Below are positions 27,850 through 37,200 of a DNA stretch of 64,000 nt, piece after piece. Under the pieces are notes generated by a model. It saw only the letters and a list, made by a program, of their open reading frames with translations. It was not told where the DNA came from and did not search any database. The stretch covers positions 186,001 through 250,000 of the forward strand of contig QZVU01000004.1 in the NCBI GenBank assembly GCA_003602285.1. Reading direction: 5' to 3'. The translations under genes and the position numbers were made by a program. Each line of letters starts with the position of its first letter. Positions within the stretch are counted from its first letter, which is position 1. Source of the stretch: Arthrobacter frigidicola (GTDB lineage: Bacteria > Actinomycetota > Actinomycetes > Actinomycetales > Micrococcaceae).

Positions 27850-28741
27850 TTGCCCCCGGGCGGAGCGGGGGAGCGGCACGGTGCTCGTGGCGGGCCTTGC
27901 CTTGGTCCTCATCCTGCTGCTCGGAGCGCTCGCACTCCTGGTGCAGGGCGCAGTCGGCGGGTCGCGGGCGGCGGCCGCTGCGGACCTCGCCGCGCTCGCG
28001 GGAGCGGACGCCACGCGCGGCCTGAGGGACGGAGATCCCTGCGACGTTGCCCGCGGAACCGCCCGCCGGCACCGGGCGGAGCTGGTGGGCTGCCTCCGTT
28101 CGGGGCCGGGAGGGGTGATCGTCACGGTGCGGACCTCCGTGCCGGTTCCGGGAATCCTGCCGGCGGCCACCGGGGCCGCGAGGGCCGGCCCGCCCGCCGC
28201 CGCTCCGCCCGCCGCCGTTCCGCCCGCCGCCGTAGCGGACCCGCCCGCCGCCGCTCCGCCCGCCGCCGTTCCGCCCGCCGCCGTTCCGCCCGCCACCGTA
28301 GCGGACCCGCCCGCCGCCGCTCCGCCCGCCGCCGCTTTGTCCGCCGCAGTACCGGACCCGGTGTCGACAGCGGTAGCGGAGGCAGTGTCAACGCGGCGGA
28401 AGCGGGTTGCCCTGTGGCGTGGGTCCGTCCGTCGCCTACTCGCCCCCGGGACGGACCGCGGCCCCTGCTTCCACCGGTGCCTCCGCAGACCCGGCCAGGA
28501 TCAGGGACAGCAGCCGAACCGCCCCGGCCTTGCTCAGCGGATTGTTGCGGTTGCCGCACTTGGGGGACTGCACGCAGGAGGGGCAGCCGTCGGAGCATTC
28601 GCAGGCGGCGATGGCGTCGCGGGTGGCGGCCAGCCAGACCCGGGCAGCCTGGAATCCCCGCTCGGAGAATCCCGCCCCGCCGGGGTGGCCGTCGTAGACG
28701 AAGATCGTCGGGAGCCCGGTGTCGGCGTGCAGAGCCGTTGA
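27839..28741 (+). CDS. TadG-like/Rv3654c-like protein with Pro-Ala repeat tail; 3' end doubtful
   Basis: An open frame of 300 residues whose first 115 residues form a helicase-secretion/TadE-like flp pilus protein: RGSGTVLVAGLALVLILLLG, then RAAAAADLAALAGADATRG, the DLAALAGA motif of this family, and a pair of cysteines in GDPCDV and LVGCLRSG. After VPVPGILPAATGAARAG, where homologues usually end, nine PPAA[A/V] pentapeptides follow. The final 100 residues (28436-28741) lie entirely antisense to the helicase gene and do not look like natural protein. Either the normal stop was lost and translation runs on, or the real product ends earlier through a frameshift. The start ATG overlaps the TadE-like gene. 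Confidence 0.65.
   Translation: MSANCPRAERGSGTVLVAGLALVLILLLGALALLVQGAVGGSRAAAAADLAALAGADATRGLRDGDPCDVARGTARRHRAELVGCLRSGPGGVIVTVRTSVPVPGILPAATGAARAGPPAAAPPAAVPPAAVADPPAAAPPAAVPPAAVPPATVADPPAAAPPAAALSAAVPDPVSTAVAEAVSTRRKRVALWRGSVRRLLAPGTDRGPCFHRCLRRPGQDQGQQPNRPGLAQRIVAVAALGGLHAGGAAVGAFAGGDGVAGGGQPDPGSLESPLGESRPAGVAVVDEDRREPGVGVQSR
28190..28336 (+). repeat. 15-bp repeats encoding PPAA[A/V]
   Basis: Nine copies of a 15-base unit (CCGCCCGCCGCCG plus two variable bases) interrupted twice by GCGGAC (Ala-Asp). Copies are arranged as 3 + 4 + 2, showing a higher-order duplication. Because the unit is a multiple of three, copy-number change keeps the frame. Confidence 0.85.
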
Positions 28742-30799
28742 CACCCCGCCGATGTCCCAGCGGTCGCTTGAGGCGACGAGGGGCAGCAGCCCGATCGCTG
28801 CATGTTCGGCGGCGTGGAGGGCGCCCGGAAGCTCCTCGGCGGAAATCCCGCCCTTCTGCAGCAGTTCGTTGTCGATCTCGAACCACACGCTCTTGGTGAA
28901 GAGGTCGCGGGCGCCGAGCTCGAGCGGTTCCTCGCCCAGGATCTCGTTTGAGGCAAACGCCTTGCGCTGGAAGGACACCACCTGGGTCGTCACCAACACA
29001 TCGCCGAAGTTCACCAGCACCTCGCCCCACTGCTCGGCCTCGCCGCGGTCGATCACCTCGATCTGGGTGACGTCCCTGGCCTGGGTGTAGTAGTCGGGGC
29101 TGGCCCGGGACACCACCGCGCAGTGGTCCTGTTCGTTGAGGCTCTCCACGACATAGGTGCGTCCCTGGTGCACATACACCGCGCCCGGATGGGCCTGATA
29201 GTGGCTCTGCGGGGAATCCATGGTGCCCAGCAGGGACCCCGTCCCGGCCTCGACAATACTGATCGGCCCGCCGCCGTCAGCACGGAGATTGACCATTCCC
29301 GCGGCGCTCTGCGGGTGCGTCCAAAACCAGCCGGCGGGCCGGCGGCGCAGATACCCCTGGTCCGTCAGCTGGTCGAGCAGACCGGAGGAGGAGGGGCCGA
29401 ACAGCCCGAGGTCGGCATCGGTCAGCGGCAGTTCGGCAGCCGCCGCGCACAGGTGCGGGCCCAGCACATAGGGATTGGACGGGTCGAACACCGTGGCCTC
29501 GACGGCGACGTCGAACACCGCCTCGGGGTGATGCACCAGGTAGGTGTCGAGCGGGTCATCGCTGGCCACGAACGCCGCCAGGGCGTCCTGCCCGGAGCGG
29601 CCGGCACGGCCGATCTGCTGCATCAGCGATGCCCTTGTGCCGGGCCAGCCGGCCACGAGCACCGCGTCCAGCCCGGAAATGTCGATGCCCAGTTCCAGGG
29701 CCGAGGTGCTGGCCACGCCGAGGAGCTCGCCGCTGCGCAGGGAGGCCTCAAGCGCCCGGCGCTCCTCGGGAAGGTACCCGGACCGGTAGGCGGCGACCCG
29801 GCCCGGGAGGCTGGGGTGGACGTCCTCGAGCAGCCGCCGTGAGGTCGCCGCAATGCTTTCGGCGCCTCTGCGGGACTTGATGAACGCGATGGTGCGCACC
29901 TGGGCCGAGACGAGGTTCGCCAGCAGGTCCGAGGTCTCCGCGATCACCGTGCGGCGCGAGCGGGCACCGTTCTCACCGCGGAGTTCGGTCAGCTGAGGCT
30001 CCCAGAAGGCGACCGTCGTGGAGCCGTGCGGGGAGGAGTCCTCGGTGACCGCCTGCGCCGGCGCGCCGATGAGCCTGCTGAATGACGCCGCCGGTTCGGC
30101 CGAGGTCGCCGATGCGCCGATAAAGACGGGGGAGGACCCGTAGCTGGCGCAGATCCGCCGCAGGCGGCGCAGCAGGTTGGCCACGTGCGAGCCGAAGACC
30201 CCGCGGTAGCTGTGGGCCTCGTCGATGATCACGTACCGAAGCCGGCGGAAGAAGCGTGCCCAGGCTGGATGGTTGGGCAGGACGCCGTAGTGGAGCATGT
30301 CGGGGTTGGCCAGCACAAGGTTGGCGTGGTCGCGGATCCAGCGGCGGGCGCCTGGGTCGGTGTCGCCGTCGTACGTCGCGGCGCGGACGGTAGGCAGCTT
30401 CAGGGCCTCGATGGCGGAGAGCTGGTCGGCCGCGAGCGCCTTGGTCGGCGCGAGGTACAGAGCGACGGATCCTGCCGGCGCGAGGGTCGACTGGTCGGCG
30501 AGTTCGCTGCGGTGGATCTCGTCGAGGACCGGCAGCTGGTAGGCCAGCGACTTCCCGGAGGCGGTCCCCGTGGAGATGATGGTGTGCGCCCCGGAGTGCG
30601 CAAGGCCGGCCCCGCGGACCTGGTGGCGCCACGGCTCGCGGACGCCCAGGGAGGCATAGGCGTCGACCACGTCCGGGTGGGCCCAGGCCGGCCACGGCTC
30701 GTGCTCGGCCCGGCGGGCGGGAATCTCCCGGACATGCAGCAGCTGCTCCGGATGTGCTCCTCCGCCGAGCAGCGGGATGAGGGAATCGTGCAGTGCCAC
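28436..30799 (-). CDS. DEAD/DEAH-box helicase, MrfA/DUF1998 type
   Basis: A 787-residue superfamily 2 helicase. Q-motif region and Walker A STGTASGKSLAYQLP, motif Ia APTKALAADQL, DEAH box IIDEAHSYRG, motif III GASATSAEP, motif V STSALELGIDISGLD, and motif VI QQIGRAGRSGQ are intact. The C-terminal DUF1998 region ends with ACECSDGCPSCVQSPKCGN, the four-cysteine zinc site of MrfA and Hrq1-like helicases, which repair mitomycin-type DNA damage. GTG at 30797-30799 gives the natural VALHDSL start; an ATG 36 bases upstream is possible. Its 3' end is overlapped antisense by the TadG-like frame. The DNA-repair role is inferred from the family. Confidence 0.93.
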   Translation of the reverse strand: MALHDSLIPLLGGGAHPEQLLHVREIPARRAEHEPWPAWAHPDVVDAYASLGVREPWRHQVRGAGLAHSGAHTIISTGTASGKSLAYQLPVLDEIHRSELADQSTLAPAGSVALYLAPTKALAADQLSAIEALKLPTVRAATYDGDTDPGARRWIRDHANLVLANPDMLHYGVLPNHPAWARFFRRLRYVIIDEAHSYRGVFGSHVANLLRRLRRICASYGSSPVFIGASATSAEPAASFSRLIGAPAQAVTEDSSPHGSTTVAFWEPQLTELRGENGARSRRTVIAETSDLLANLVSAQVRTIAFIKSRRGAESIAATSRRLLEDVHPSLPGRVAAYRSGYLPEERRALEASLRSGELLGVASTSALELGIDISGLDAVLVAGWPGTRASLMQQIGRAGRSGQDALAAFVASDDPLDTYLVHHPEAVFDVAVEATVFDPSNPYVLGPHLCAAAAELPLTDADLGLFGPSSSGLLDQLTDQGYLRRRPAGWFWTHPQSAAGMVNLRADGGGPISIVEAGTGSLLGTMDSPQSHYQAHPGAVYVHQGRTYVVESLNEQDHCAVVSRASPDYYTQARDVTQIEVIDRGEAEQWGEVLVNFGDVLVTTQVVSFQRKAFASNEILGEEPLELGARDLFTKSVWFEIDNELLQKGGISAEELPGALHAAEHAAIGLLPLVASSDRWDIGGVSTALHADTGLPTIFVYDGHPGGAGFSERGFQAARVWLAATRDAIAACECSDGCPSCVQSPKCGNRNNPLSKAGAVRLLSLILAGSAEAPVEAGAAVRPGGE

Positions 30800-30846
30800 C
30801 CCACAATTCTTCCACCCGCCCGCGGCAGACGGCACACGGACGGCGG

Positions 30847-31491
30847 TTATCCCCTCAGGATGAACACGTCGGCCAGCTGTTTCCAGCCGAGGAACGAATA
30901 CAGTTCGCGCCCGTCCGTGGTGGCCATGAGCAGGCCGATGCGGACGTCGTCCTCGAGCACGGCCGCGGTCAGGGCGCGCATGACGAAGCTTGCCAGGCCG
31001 CGGCGGCGGAATTCCTGCTCCGTCTCAATCCCGTCGTACACCGCGAAGTCGCCGACGACGGAGACGGCGCCGCGGGCGGCCAGCTGGCCGTCGAAGGTGA
31101 CCTCGACGCGGCGGCAGCCCGGCTCGTCGTGGCGCACCAGCACGAAACCGTCGGGGGTCGGGGGGTCCTCGACGTCCTGGTCGGCCATATCGGCGCTCAT
31201 GAGGGACTGCCGGTCCACCACCTGCAGCGCGAGCGGCCGGGTGACGGCGAGCAGGTCCTCCATGCGGTTGGTGGCCACGGTCAGCACCCGGTTGGGGTCG
31301 GCCTTGGTCTCCGCTGCCACCTGAAGCAGGAGCTCCTCCGACGGCTCGTAGAGAAAATGCTCGTCGCGGCCGTCCTTGTCTGTGAGCACCACAGAGGTGG
31401 TGCGCCCGTCATCCTGCCGGTCGTAGCCCCGGCAGGTGGCCCACCCCGTGATCCAGGTGGAGAGGAGATCGTTGGTTCCTTGTGTTCCCAT
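30847..31491 (-). CDS. GNAT-family N-acetyltransferase
   Basis: A 214-residue protein. The C-terminal half has the acetyl-CoA site pattern EQEFRRRGLASFVMRALTAA (R-x2-G-x-A/G region) and a final GRELYSFLGWKQLADVFIL block typical of GNAT enzymes. The N-terminal half (TWITGWATCRGY, then FLYEPSEEL) is less conserved. The chosen start is ATG at 31489-31491 with TATCGT six bases upstream. Substrate unknown. It is divergent from trhO, and the two promoters are about 60 bases apart. Confidence 0.82.
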   Translation of the reverse strand: MGTQGTNDLLSTWITGWATCRGYDRQDDGRTTSVVLTDKDGRDEHFLYEPSEELLLQVAAETKADPNRVLTVATNRMEDLLAVTRPLALQVVDRQSLMSADMADQDVEDPPTPDGFVLVRHDEPGCRRVEVTFDGQLAARGAVSVVGDFAVYDGIETEQEFRRRGLASFVMRALTAAVLEDDVRIGLLMATTDGRELYSFLGWKQLADVFILRG

Positions 31492-31497
31492 GCACTG

Positions 31498-31503
31498 ACG
31501 ATA
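31498..31503 (-). promoter_or_regulatory. -10 box (TATCGT), leaderless promoter of the GNAT gene
   Basis: TATCGT on the minus strand, spaced six bases from ATG. Confidence 0.45.
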
Positions 31504-31563
31504 GATGGAGGAGGGGCCAAAAAACACAGTCCCGGCGGACAGTGACGATTTTGAGACACAACG

Positions 31564-31569
31564 TACGCT
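31564..31569 (+). promoter_or_regulatory. -10 box (TACGCT), leaderless promoter of trhO
   Basis: TACGCT with a seven-base spacer to the GTG start at 31577; no Shine-Dalgarno sequence is present. Confidence 0.45.
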
Positions 31570-31576
31570 TTAACCC

Positions 31577-32503
31577 GTGCCTTTGAACCGGATCGTCCTG
31601 TACTACGCCTTCACGCCCCTGCCGGATCCGGAAGCGGTCCGGCTGTGGCAGCGGGCCCTCTGCGAGAGCCTGGGGCTGCGCGGGCGCATCCTGATCTCCA
31701 AGGACGGGATCAACGGCACGGTCGGTGGAAGCCTGGACGCCGTCAAACGGTATGTAAAGGCCACCCGCGAGTACCCGGCGTTCAAGACGATGGATATTAA
31801 GTGGTCCGAGGGCGGGGCCGAGGACTTCCCGCGCCTGAGCGTGAAGGTCCGCGAAGAAATTGTCTCCTTCGGCGCGCCCGGCGAACTGAAGGTCGGGCCG
31901 GACGGCGTGATCGGCGGCGGCACCCACCTGCGGCCCGAGGAACTCCATGAACTCGTGGACGCCAAGCGCAGCCAGGGCCAGGACGTCGTCTTCTTCGACG
32001 GCCGCAACGCCCTCGAGGCGCAGATCGGCCGGTTCAAGGGCGCCATCGTGCCCGACGTGTCCACCACCCATGACTTCGTCGCCGAGCTCGATTCGGGCAA
32101 GTACGACGACCTGAAGGACAAGCCGATCGTCACCTACTGCACCGGCGGGATCCGCTGCGAGGTGCTCTCCAGCCTGATGGTCAACCGCGGCTTCAGTGAG
32201 GTCTACCAGCTCCAGGGCGGCATCGTGAGGTACGGAGAGACCTACGGCGACAAGGGGCTCTGGGAGGGATCGCTGTATGTGTTCGACAAACGCATGCACC
32301 TCGAGTTCAGCAGCGACGCCGTGACCATCGGCAAGTGCGTCCGCTGCACGGCCCCGACGAACAAGTTTGAGAACTGCTCCAACTCCGCCTGCCGCAACCT
32401 CACCCTGTACTGCGCCGACTGCGCCGCCCGCCCCGAGACGCTCCGCTGCCCGCAGGGCTGCGAGACGGACGAAGCCGAGGCGACAGCCGCCGGAGCCGCA
32501 TAG
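31577..32503 (+). CDS. trhO: tRNA uridine(34) hydroxylase, rhodanese type
   Basis: A 308-residue protein of the YceA/TrhO family, which hydroxylates U34 of tRNA with molecular oxygen. An N-terminal ferredoxin-like domain with [18 protein letters not shown] is followed by the rhodanese domain with the catalytic loop YCTGGIRCE. The C-terminal 60 residues hold seven cysteines ([20 protein letters not shown], then CADC and CPQGC), a zinc-ribbon-like tail found in this family. GTG start. Its TAG overlaps the GTG of the methyltransferase gene by one base, so the two are coupled. Confidence 0.93.
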   Translation: MPLNRIVLYYAFTPLPDPEAVRLWQRALCESLGLRGRILISKDGINGTVGGSLDAVKRYVKATREYPAFKTMDIKWSEGGAEDFPRLSVKVREEIVSFGAPGELKVGPDGVIGGGTHLRPEELHELVDAKRSQGQDVVFFDGRNALEAQIGRFKGAIVPDVSTTHDFVAELDSGKYDDLKDKPIVTYCTGGIRCEVLSSLMVNRGFSEVYQLQGGIVRYGETYGDKGLWEGSLYVFDKRMHLEFSSDAVTIGKCVRCTAPTNKFENCSNSACRNLTLYCADCAARPETLRCPQGCETDEAEATAAGAA

Positions 32504-34203
32504 TGGGCGGCTTCGACGAAGATGTGGCCGACGCACCGTCGGTGCTGCACCCGGGCCTGCTCGAGTCGCTGGCCGCCGACCTCGCTGCGCTGAACTACAC
32601 GGTCGGCGGGGTGGCGGACTTTGTCGGGCAGGAGGCGTACGCGGCCCTGAACCGCGACCAGCTGGTGCCGGTGCTCCTGGCGTGCGAGGAGGAACTCCGC
32701 GCCGCGGCCCCCTCGCCGCTGGTGGTGCCGATCCTGCTGTGGCTCGTCGGCGGAACCCTCACCCAGGACCAGCTCGACCTCGCCTTCCCGATCACCGGCG
32801 CGCACGGGCTTCAGGCCCTGCGGCTGATCGAGCCGGTGGACGCCCCGGCGCCGGACGCGCTCCGGCGCGCCGCCGTCGAACTCCGTCCCTACTCCTCGGA
32901 CGCCGACGGCGACCTGTGGGTGGCCAGCGACCTCGGCGCACTGCAGCGCCCCGGCGTCCTGCGCCACGACCACGTGCTCGGCATCGGTGGAGCGTCCCTG
33001 ACCCTGGCGCAGATCACCGTGCGCCCCAGGGTCCGCACGGCCCTTGACCTGGGCACCGGGTGCGGCATCCAGACCTTCCATCTGCTCTCCCACGCCGAGC
33101 ACGTCACCGCCACAGACATCTCGCCGCGGGCCCTGGCCTTCACCCGGTTCAACCTGCTGCTCAACGCGGGGCCGCTGGGGATCGATCCGGGCGCCCTCGA
33201 CGCGCGCGTCTCGCTGCGCCTGGGCAGCCTCCTGGAACCGGTGGCCGGGCAGCGGTTCGACCTCGTGGTGTCGAACCCGCCGTTCGTCATCACCCCGCGG
33301 TCCACCGAAGAGTCCCCCGAGGACCAGTTCACCTACCGCGACGGCGGCCTGCCCGGGGACGACATCGTCTCGGGGCTCCTGGCCGACCTGCCCGGGGTCC
33401 TCGTTGAGGGCGGCACGGCCCAGCTGCTGGGCAACTGGGAAATCCCCGCCGGCCGGGAGTGGGATGAGCGGCTCCGGGAGTGGCTGCCCGAGGGCACCGA
33501 CGCCTGGATCATCCAGCGCGAGGTCCAGTCCCCGCTGCAGTACGCCGAGACCTGGCTGCGCGACGCCGCCGAGAACCGGGACCGCGCCGCCTACGTGCGG
33601 CGGTACGCGGACTACCTCGGTGACTTCGCCTCCCGCGCCGTGGACTCGGTCGGCTTCGGTTACATCTGGCTGCGCCGCGCCCCGGGCCGCGCCCCCGCTT
33701 GGGTACGGTGCGAGGAGATCACCCACGAGGTGGAACAACCCCTGGGCCCCCACCTGGGGGCCGCCATCGAGCGCGGCGACTGGCTGGCCTCGGCCGCCCC
33801 CGGCGGCGCCGGGACCGCACTGGACCAGGGAGGGCCGCACCAGGAAGGGCCAAACGACAACGCCCCGGACGATAACGCGCCGGACCAGCACGCGCCGGGC
33901 CGGGACCTGAACTGGGAGTACCTGCTGGTGGCCGGTGATGTCACTGAGGAACGCCACCAGCGCCCCGGCGCCGAGCATCCCGGCGTGATCCTGCTCCGGC
34001 AGGGCGCCGGCCTGCGGCGGACCACGCTGCTGAGCACCGAGCTCGCGGGGTTCGTCTCCGCCTGCGACGGGGATCTGACCGCCGGCCAGATCGCCGGAGC
34101 GCTCGCCGTCCTGCTCGGCGAGGACGGTCCGGATTTCGTGCCGGACCTGCTCGCCATGGCGGGTCGGCTGGTGCTCGAAGGATTCCTGATTCCGGCCCCC
34201 TGA
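32503..34203 (+). CDS. Class I SAM-dependent methyltransferase, three-domain form
   Basis: A 566-residue protein. The N-terminal 150 residues form an all-alpha domain (DUF7059-like by position). The middle carries TALDLGTGCGIQTFHLL, the SAM-binding loop, and VVSNPPFVITP, the NPPF motif of methyltransferases acting on amide or amino groups (HemK, RsmC types). After a Pro/Asp/Asn-rich linker around residues 440-470 comes a C-terminal winged-helix-like domain (RRTTLLSTELAGFVSACDGD). It is upstream of topA, a conserved neighbourhood in Actinobacteria. The target (protein glutamine, rRNA or DNA adenine) is not known. Confidence 0.85.
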   Translation: MGGFDEDVADAPSVLHPGLLESLAADLAALNYTVGGVADFVGQEAYAALNRDQLVPVLLACEEELRAAAPSPLVVPILLWLVGGTLTQDQLDLAFPITGAHGLQALRLIEPVDAPAPDALRRAAVELRPYSSDADGDLWVASDLGALQRPGVLRHDHVLGIGGASLTLAQITVRPRVRTALDLGTGCGIQTFHLLSHAEHVTATDISPRALAFTRFNLLLNAGPLGIDPGALDARVSLRLGSLLEPVAGQRFDLVVSNPPFVITPRSTEESPEDQFTYRDGGLPGDDIVSGLLADLPGVLVEGGTAQLLGNWEIPAGREWDERLREWLPEGTDAWIIQREVQSPLQYAETWLRDAAENRDRAAYVRRYADYLGDFASRAVDSVGFGYIWLRRAPGRAPAWVRCEEITHEVEQPLGPHLGAAIERGDWLASAAPGGAGTALDQGGPHQEGPNDNAPDDNAPDQHAPGRDLNWEYLLVAGDVTEERHQRPGAEHPGVILLRQGAGLRRTTLLSTELAGFVSACDGDLTAGQIAGALAVLLGEDGPDFVPDLLAMAGRLVLEGFLIPAP

Positions 34204-34324
34204 ATTTCGCCGCTACCCTAATGCAGGAATGCATACCGCATACTGGGAGGGGTAGAGCCAGCAGCGGAACCCCCGCCGCGCGCCATTGACGGACTGGCTC
34301 AGCACCCCCGTATCGAGGAGAGAA

Positions 34325-37072
34325 GTGCCCACTAAGGCATCGGACAAAAAGCACGGAAAAAAGCTCGTCATCGTCGAGTCACCCGGCAAGATCAAGACCA
34401 TTGCCGGCTATCTCGGGGAGGGCTTCGAGGTCGCGGCCTCGATGGGCCATATCCGTGACCTGCCCCAGCCCTCCGACCTGCCGGCCGAGATGAAGAAGAG
34501 CTCGGTGGGCAAGTTCGCCGTGGACATCGAGAAGGACTTCGAGCCGTACTACGTCGTCTCCTCGGATAAGAAGAAGAAGGTGGCCGAGCTCAAGGCTGCC
34601 CTCAAGGACGCCGACGAACTGTATCTCGCAACCGACGGTGACCGTGAGGGCGAGGCCATCGCGTGGCACCTGCTCGAGGTGCTCAAGCCCAAGGTGCCCG
34701 TCTACCGGCTCACCTTCCCCGAAATCACGAAGGAAGCGGTCCAGCGCGCGCTGCTCGAAATGCGCGACCTCGACATCCCGATGGTCGACGCGCAGGAGAC
34801 CCGCAGGATCCTCGACCGCCTCTACGGGTACGAGATCTCCCCGGTGCTCTGGCGCAAGGTGGCCCGCGGCCTGTCCGCCGGCCGCGTGCAGTCGGTCGCC
34901 ACCCGGCTGGTCGTGGAGCGCGAACGCGAACGCATGGCCTTCCGTGCCGCCTCCTACTGGGACCTCACCGGGTCCTTCACCCCCGCCGAGGCCGCCAAGG
35001 GCGGGGCGTTCCCCGCGAAGCTTGTCTCCGTGGACGGCAGCCGCATCGCCTCCGGCAAGGACTTCACCGACCGGGGCGAACTGAAGACCTCGGCGGTGGC
35101 GCGCCTCGATGAGGAGGCCGCCCGGTCCCTGGCCGCGGGCCTTGAGGCTGCCGCGTTCACCGTGCGCTCGGTGGAGACCAAGCCCTACACCCGCCGCCCG
35201 GCCGCGCCGTTTACGACGTCGACCCTGCAGCAGGAGGCCGCCCGCAAGCTGCGCTTCTCCTCCAAAACCACCATGCAGGTGGCCCAGCGGCTCTACGAAA
35301 ACGGCTACATCACCTATATGCGTACGGACTCCCCGGCGCTGTCGGACCAGGCCGTCAACGCCGCCCGCCGCCAGGCCTCTGAGCTGTACGGTGCGGAATA
35401 CGTGCCCGAGGCCCGGCGGATCTACAAGGGCAAGTCAAAGAACGCGCAGGAGGCCCACGAGGCCATCCGTCCCGCCGGGGATTCCTTCCGCACCCCCGCA
35501 CAGGTCGCCAAGTCCCTGCGCGGCGACGAGTTCCGGCTGTACGAGCTGATCTGGAAGCGCACGGTCGCCTCCCAGATGGCCGATGCCAAGGGCTCCACCG
35601 CCTCGCTGCGGCTCGGCGCCGTCAGCGCCGACGGGCGCGACGCCGAGTTCTCGGCCTCCGGCACCGTCATCACCTTCCGCGGCTTCATGGCCGCCTACGA
35701 GGAGGGCCGTGACGCGGACCGCAACCAGGACGGCGACGACGACGCCGGCCAGGGCACCCGCCTGCCGAACGTCGCCAAGGGCGACGCGCTCGGCGCCGAG
35801 GCCATCGAGGCGCTCGGCCACGAGACCTCGCCGCCGCCGCGCTACACCGAGGCGTCCCTGGTGAAGGTCCTCGAAGAGCGCGGCATCGGCCGTCCCTCGA
35901 CCTATGCCGCGACCATGTCGACGATCGTCGACCGCGGCTACGTGCGGGTCCGGGGCCAGGCCCTGGTGCCCAGCTGGATCGCGTTCTCCGTGGTGCGCCT
36001 GCTCGAGGAGCACTTCAACAACTACGTCGACTACGACTTCACCGCCGAACTCGAGGAGGACCTCGACCGGATCGCCCGCGGCGAGGCCGGCCGGGTGGAA
36101 TGGCTCGACCGGTTCTACTACGGCGACCGCAAGGACACCGGGCTTCACACCATCGTGAACGACCTCGGCGAGATCGACGCCCGCCGCATCAACTCGGTGG
36201 AGATCGCCGACGGCATCACCCTGCGCGTGGGCAAGTTCGGACCCTACCTGGAGAAGCCGCTGCCGGCCGACGCGCCCGAGGGCGCCGAGCCGCAGCGCGC
36301 CAACGTGCCCGAGGACCTCGCCCCCGACGAGCTGACCGCCGAAAAGGCGATTGAGCTGATGGAGTCCCCGGTCTCCCAGGAGCGGGTGCTCGGCGTCGAC
36401 CCCGAAACCGGCCGGACCATCGTGGCCCGCGACGGACGCTACGGGCCCTACGTCATCGAACTGATCCCCGAGCCGACCGAGGCCGAACTCGCGGCCCAGC
36501 CGGTGGAGTACTACAAGAACGGCAAGCCGAAGCCGCCCAAGAAGCCCGCCAAGGTCAAGCCGCGCACGGGTTCGCTGTTCAAGTCGATGTCGGTGGAAAC
36601 CGTCACGCTCGACGAGGCGCTGAAGCTGATGAACCTGCCCCGGGTCCTGGGTGAGGACGCCGAGGGCAAGGAGATCACCGTCCAGAACGGACGCTTCGGG
36701 CCGTACCTGAAGAAGGGCAGCGACTCGCGCTCCATCGGCTCCGAAGAGGAAATCTTCACGATCACCCTCGAGCAGGCCCTTGAGATCTACGCCCAGCCCA
36801 AGCAGCGCGGCGGACGCACCGCGACCCCGCCGCTGGCCGAGTTCGGCGACGACCCGGAGAGCGGCAAGGCGATCGTGGTGAAGGACGGCCGCTTCGGCCC
36901 GTACATCACCGACGGCATCACGAACATCACCGTTCCGGGCTCAATGGCTCTTGAGGAGCTCAGCCGGGAACAGGCGATCGACATGCTGGCGGAGAAGCGG
37001 GCCAAGGGGCCGGCTCCCAAGAAGACGACCCGGCGCGCCCCGGCCAAGCGCAAGGTAGCGGCAGGGAAGTAG
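34325..37072 (+). CDS. topA: DNA topoisomerase I
   Basis: A 915-residue type IA topoisomerase that relaxes negative supercoils. The Toprim domain has KKLVIVESPGKIKT and ATDGDREGEA (Asp104, Asp106, Glu110 region); the active-site tyrosine is Tyr331 in YITYMRTDS. The C-terminal third contains repeats of the [D/N]GR[F/Y]GPY type, found three times, which replace the zinc fingers of E. coli TopA, and ends in a Lys/Arg-rich tail (KKTTRRAPAKRKVAAGK), as in other Actinobacteria. GTG start with AGGAGAGAA upstream. Usually essential. Confidence 0.97.
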   Translation: MPTKASDKKHGKKLVIVESPGKIKTIAGYLGEGFEVAASMGHIRDLPQPSDLPAEMKKSSVGKFAVDIEKDFEPYYVVSSDKKKKVAELKAALKDADELYLATDGDREGEAIAWHLLEVLKPKVPVYRLTFPEITKEAVQRALLEMRDLDIPMVDAQETRRILDRLYGYEISPVLWRKVARGLSAGRVQSVATRLVVERERERMAFRAASYWDLTGSFTPAEAAKGGAFPAKLVSVDGSRIASGKDFTDRGELKTSAVARLDEEAARSLAAGLEAAAFTVRSVETKPYTRRPAAPFTTSTLQQEAARKLRFSSKTTMQVAQRLYENGYITYMRTDSPALSDQAVNAARRQASELYGAEYVPEARRIYKGKSKNAQEAHEAIRPAGDSFRTPAQVAKSLRGDEFRLYELIWKRTVASQMADAKGSTASLRLGAVSADGRDAEFSASGTVITFRGFMAAYEEGRDADRNQDGDDDAGQGTRLPNVAKGDALGAEAIEALGHETSPPPRYTEASLVKVLEERGIGRPSTYAATMSTIVDRGYVRVRGQALVPSWIAFSVVRLLEEHFNNYVDYDFTAELEEDLDRIARGEAGRVEWLDRFYYGDRKDTGLHTIVNDLGEIDARRINSVEIADGITLRVGKFGPYLEKPLPADAPEGAEPQRANVPEDLAPDELTAEKAIELMESPVSQERVLGVDPETGRTIVARDGRYGPYVIELIPEPTEAELAAQPVEYYKNGKPKPPKKPAKVKPRTGSLFKSMSVETVTLDEALKLMNLPRVLGEDAEGKEITVQNGRFGPYLKKGSDSRSIGSEEEIFTITLEQALEIYAQPKQRGGRTATPPLAEFGDDPESGKAIVVKDGRFGPYITDGITNITVPGSMALEELSREQAIDMLAEKRAKGPAPKKTTRRAPAKRKVAAGK

Positions 37073-37200
37073 CCCGCCGCGGCACGGGGGTGCTGCGCGG
37101 TGCCTCGATGAACAGGATGAGTGGCGCGACGGATGGCGGAAGAATGCGGATAGGCGGGCTGGACACTGGCGCGGTGCACCCGTCGGGTGGTGCGGTCTAG

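Noticed and set aside
28190-28336. Phase-variable frameshift tract
   Set aside because: Units are 15 bases, a multiple of three, so slippage by whole units does not shift the frame.
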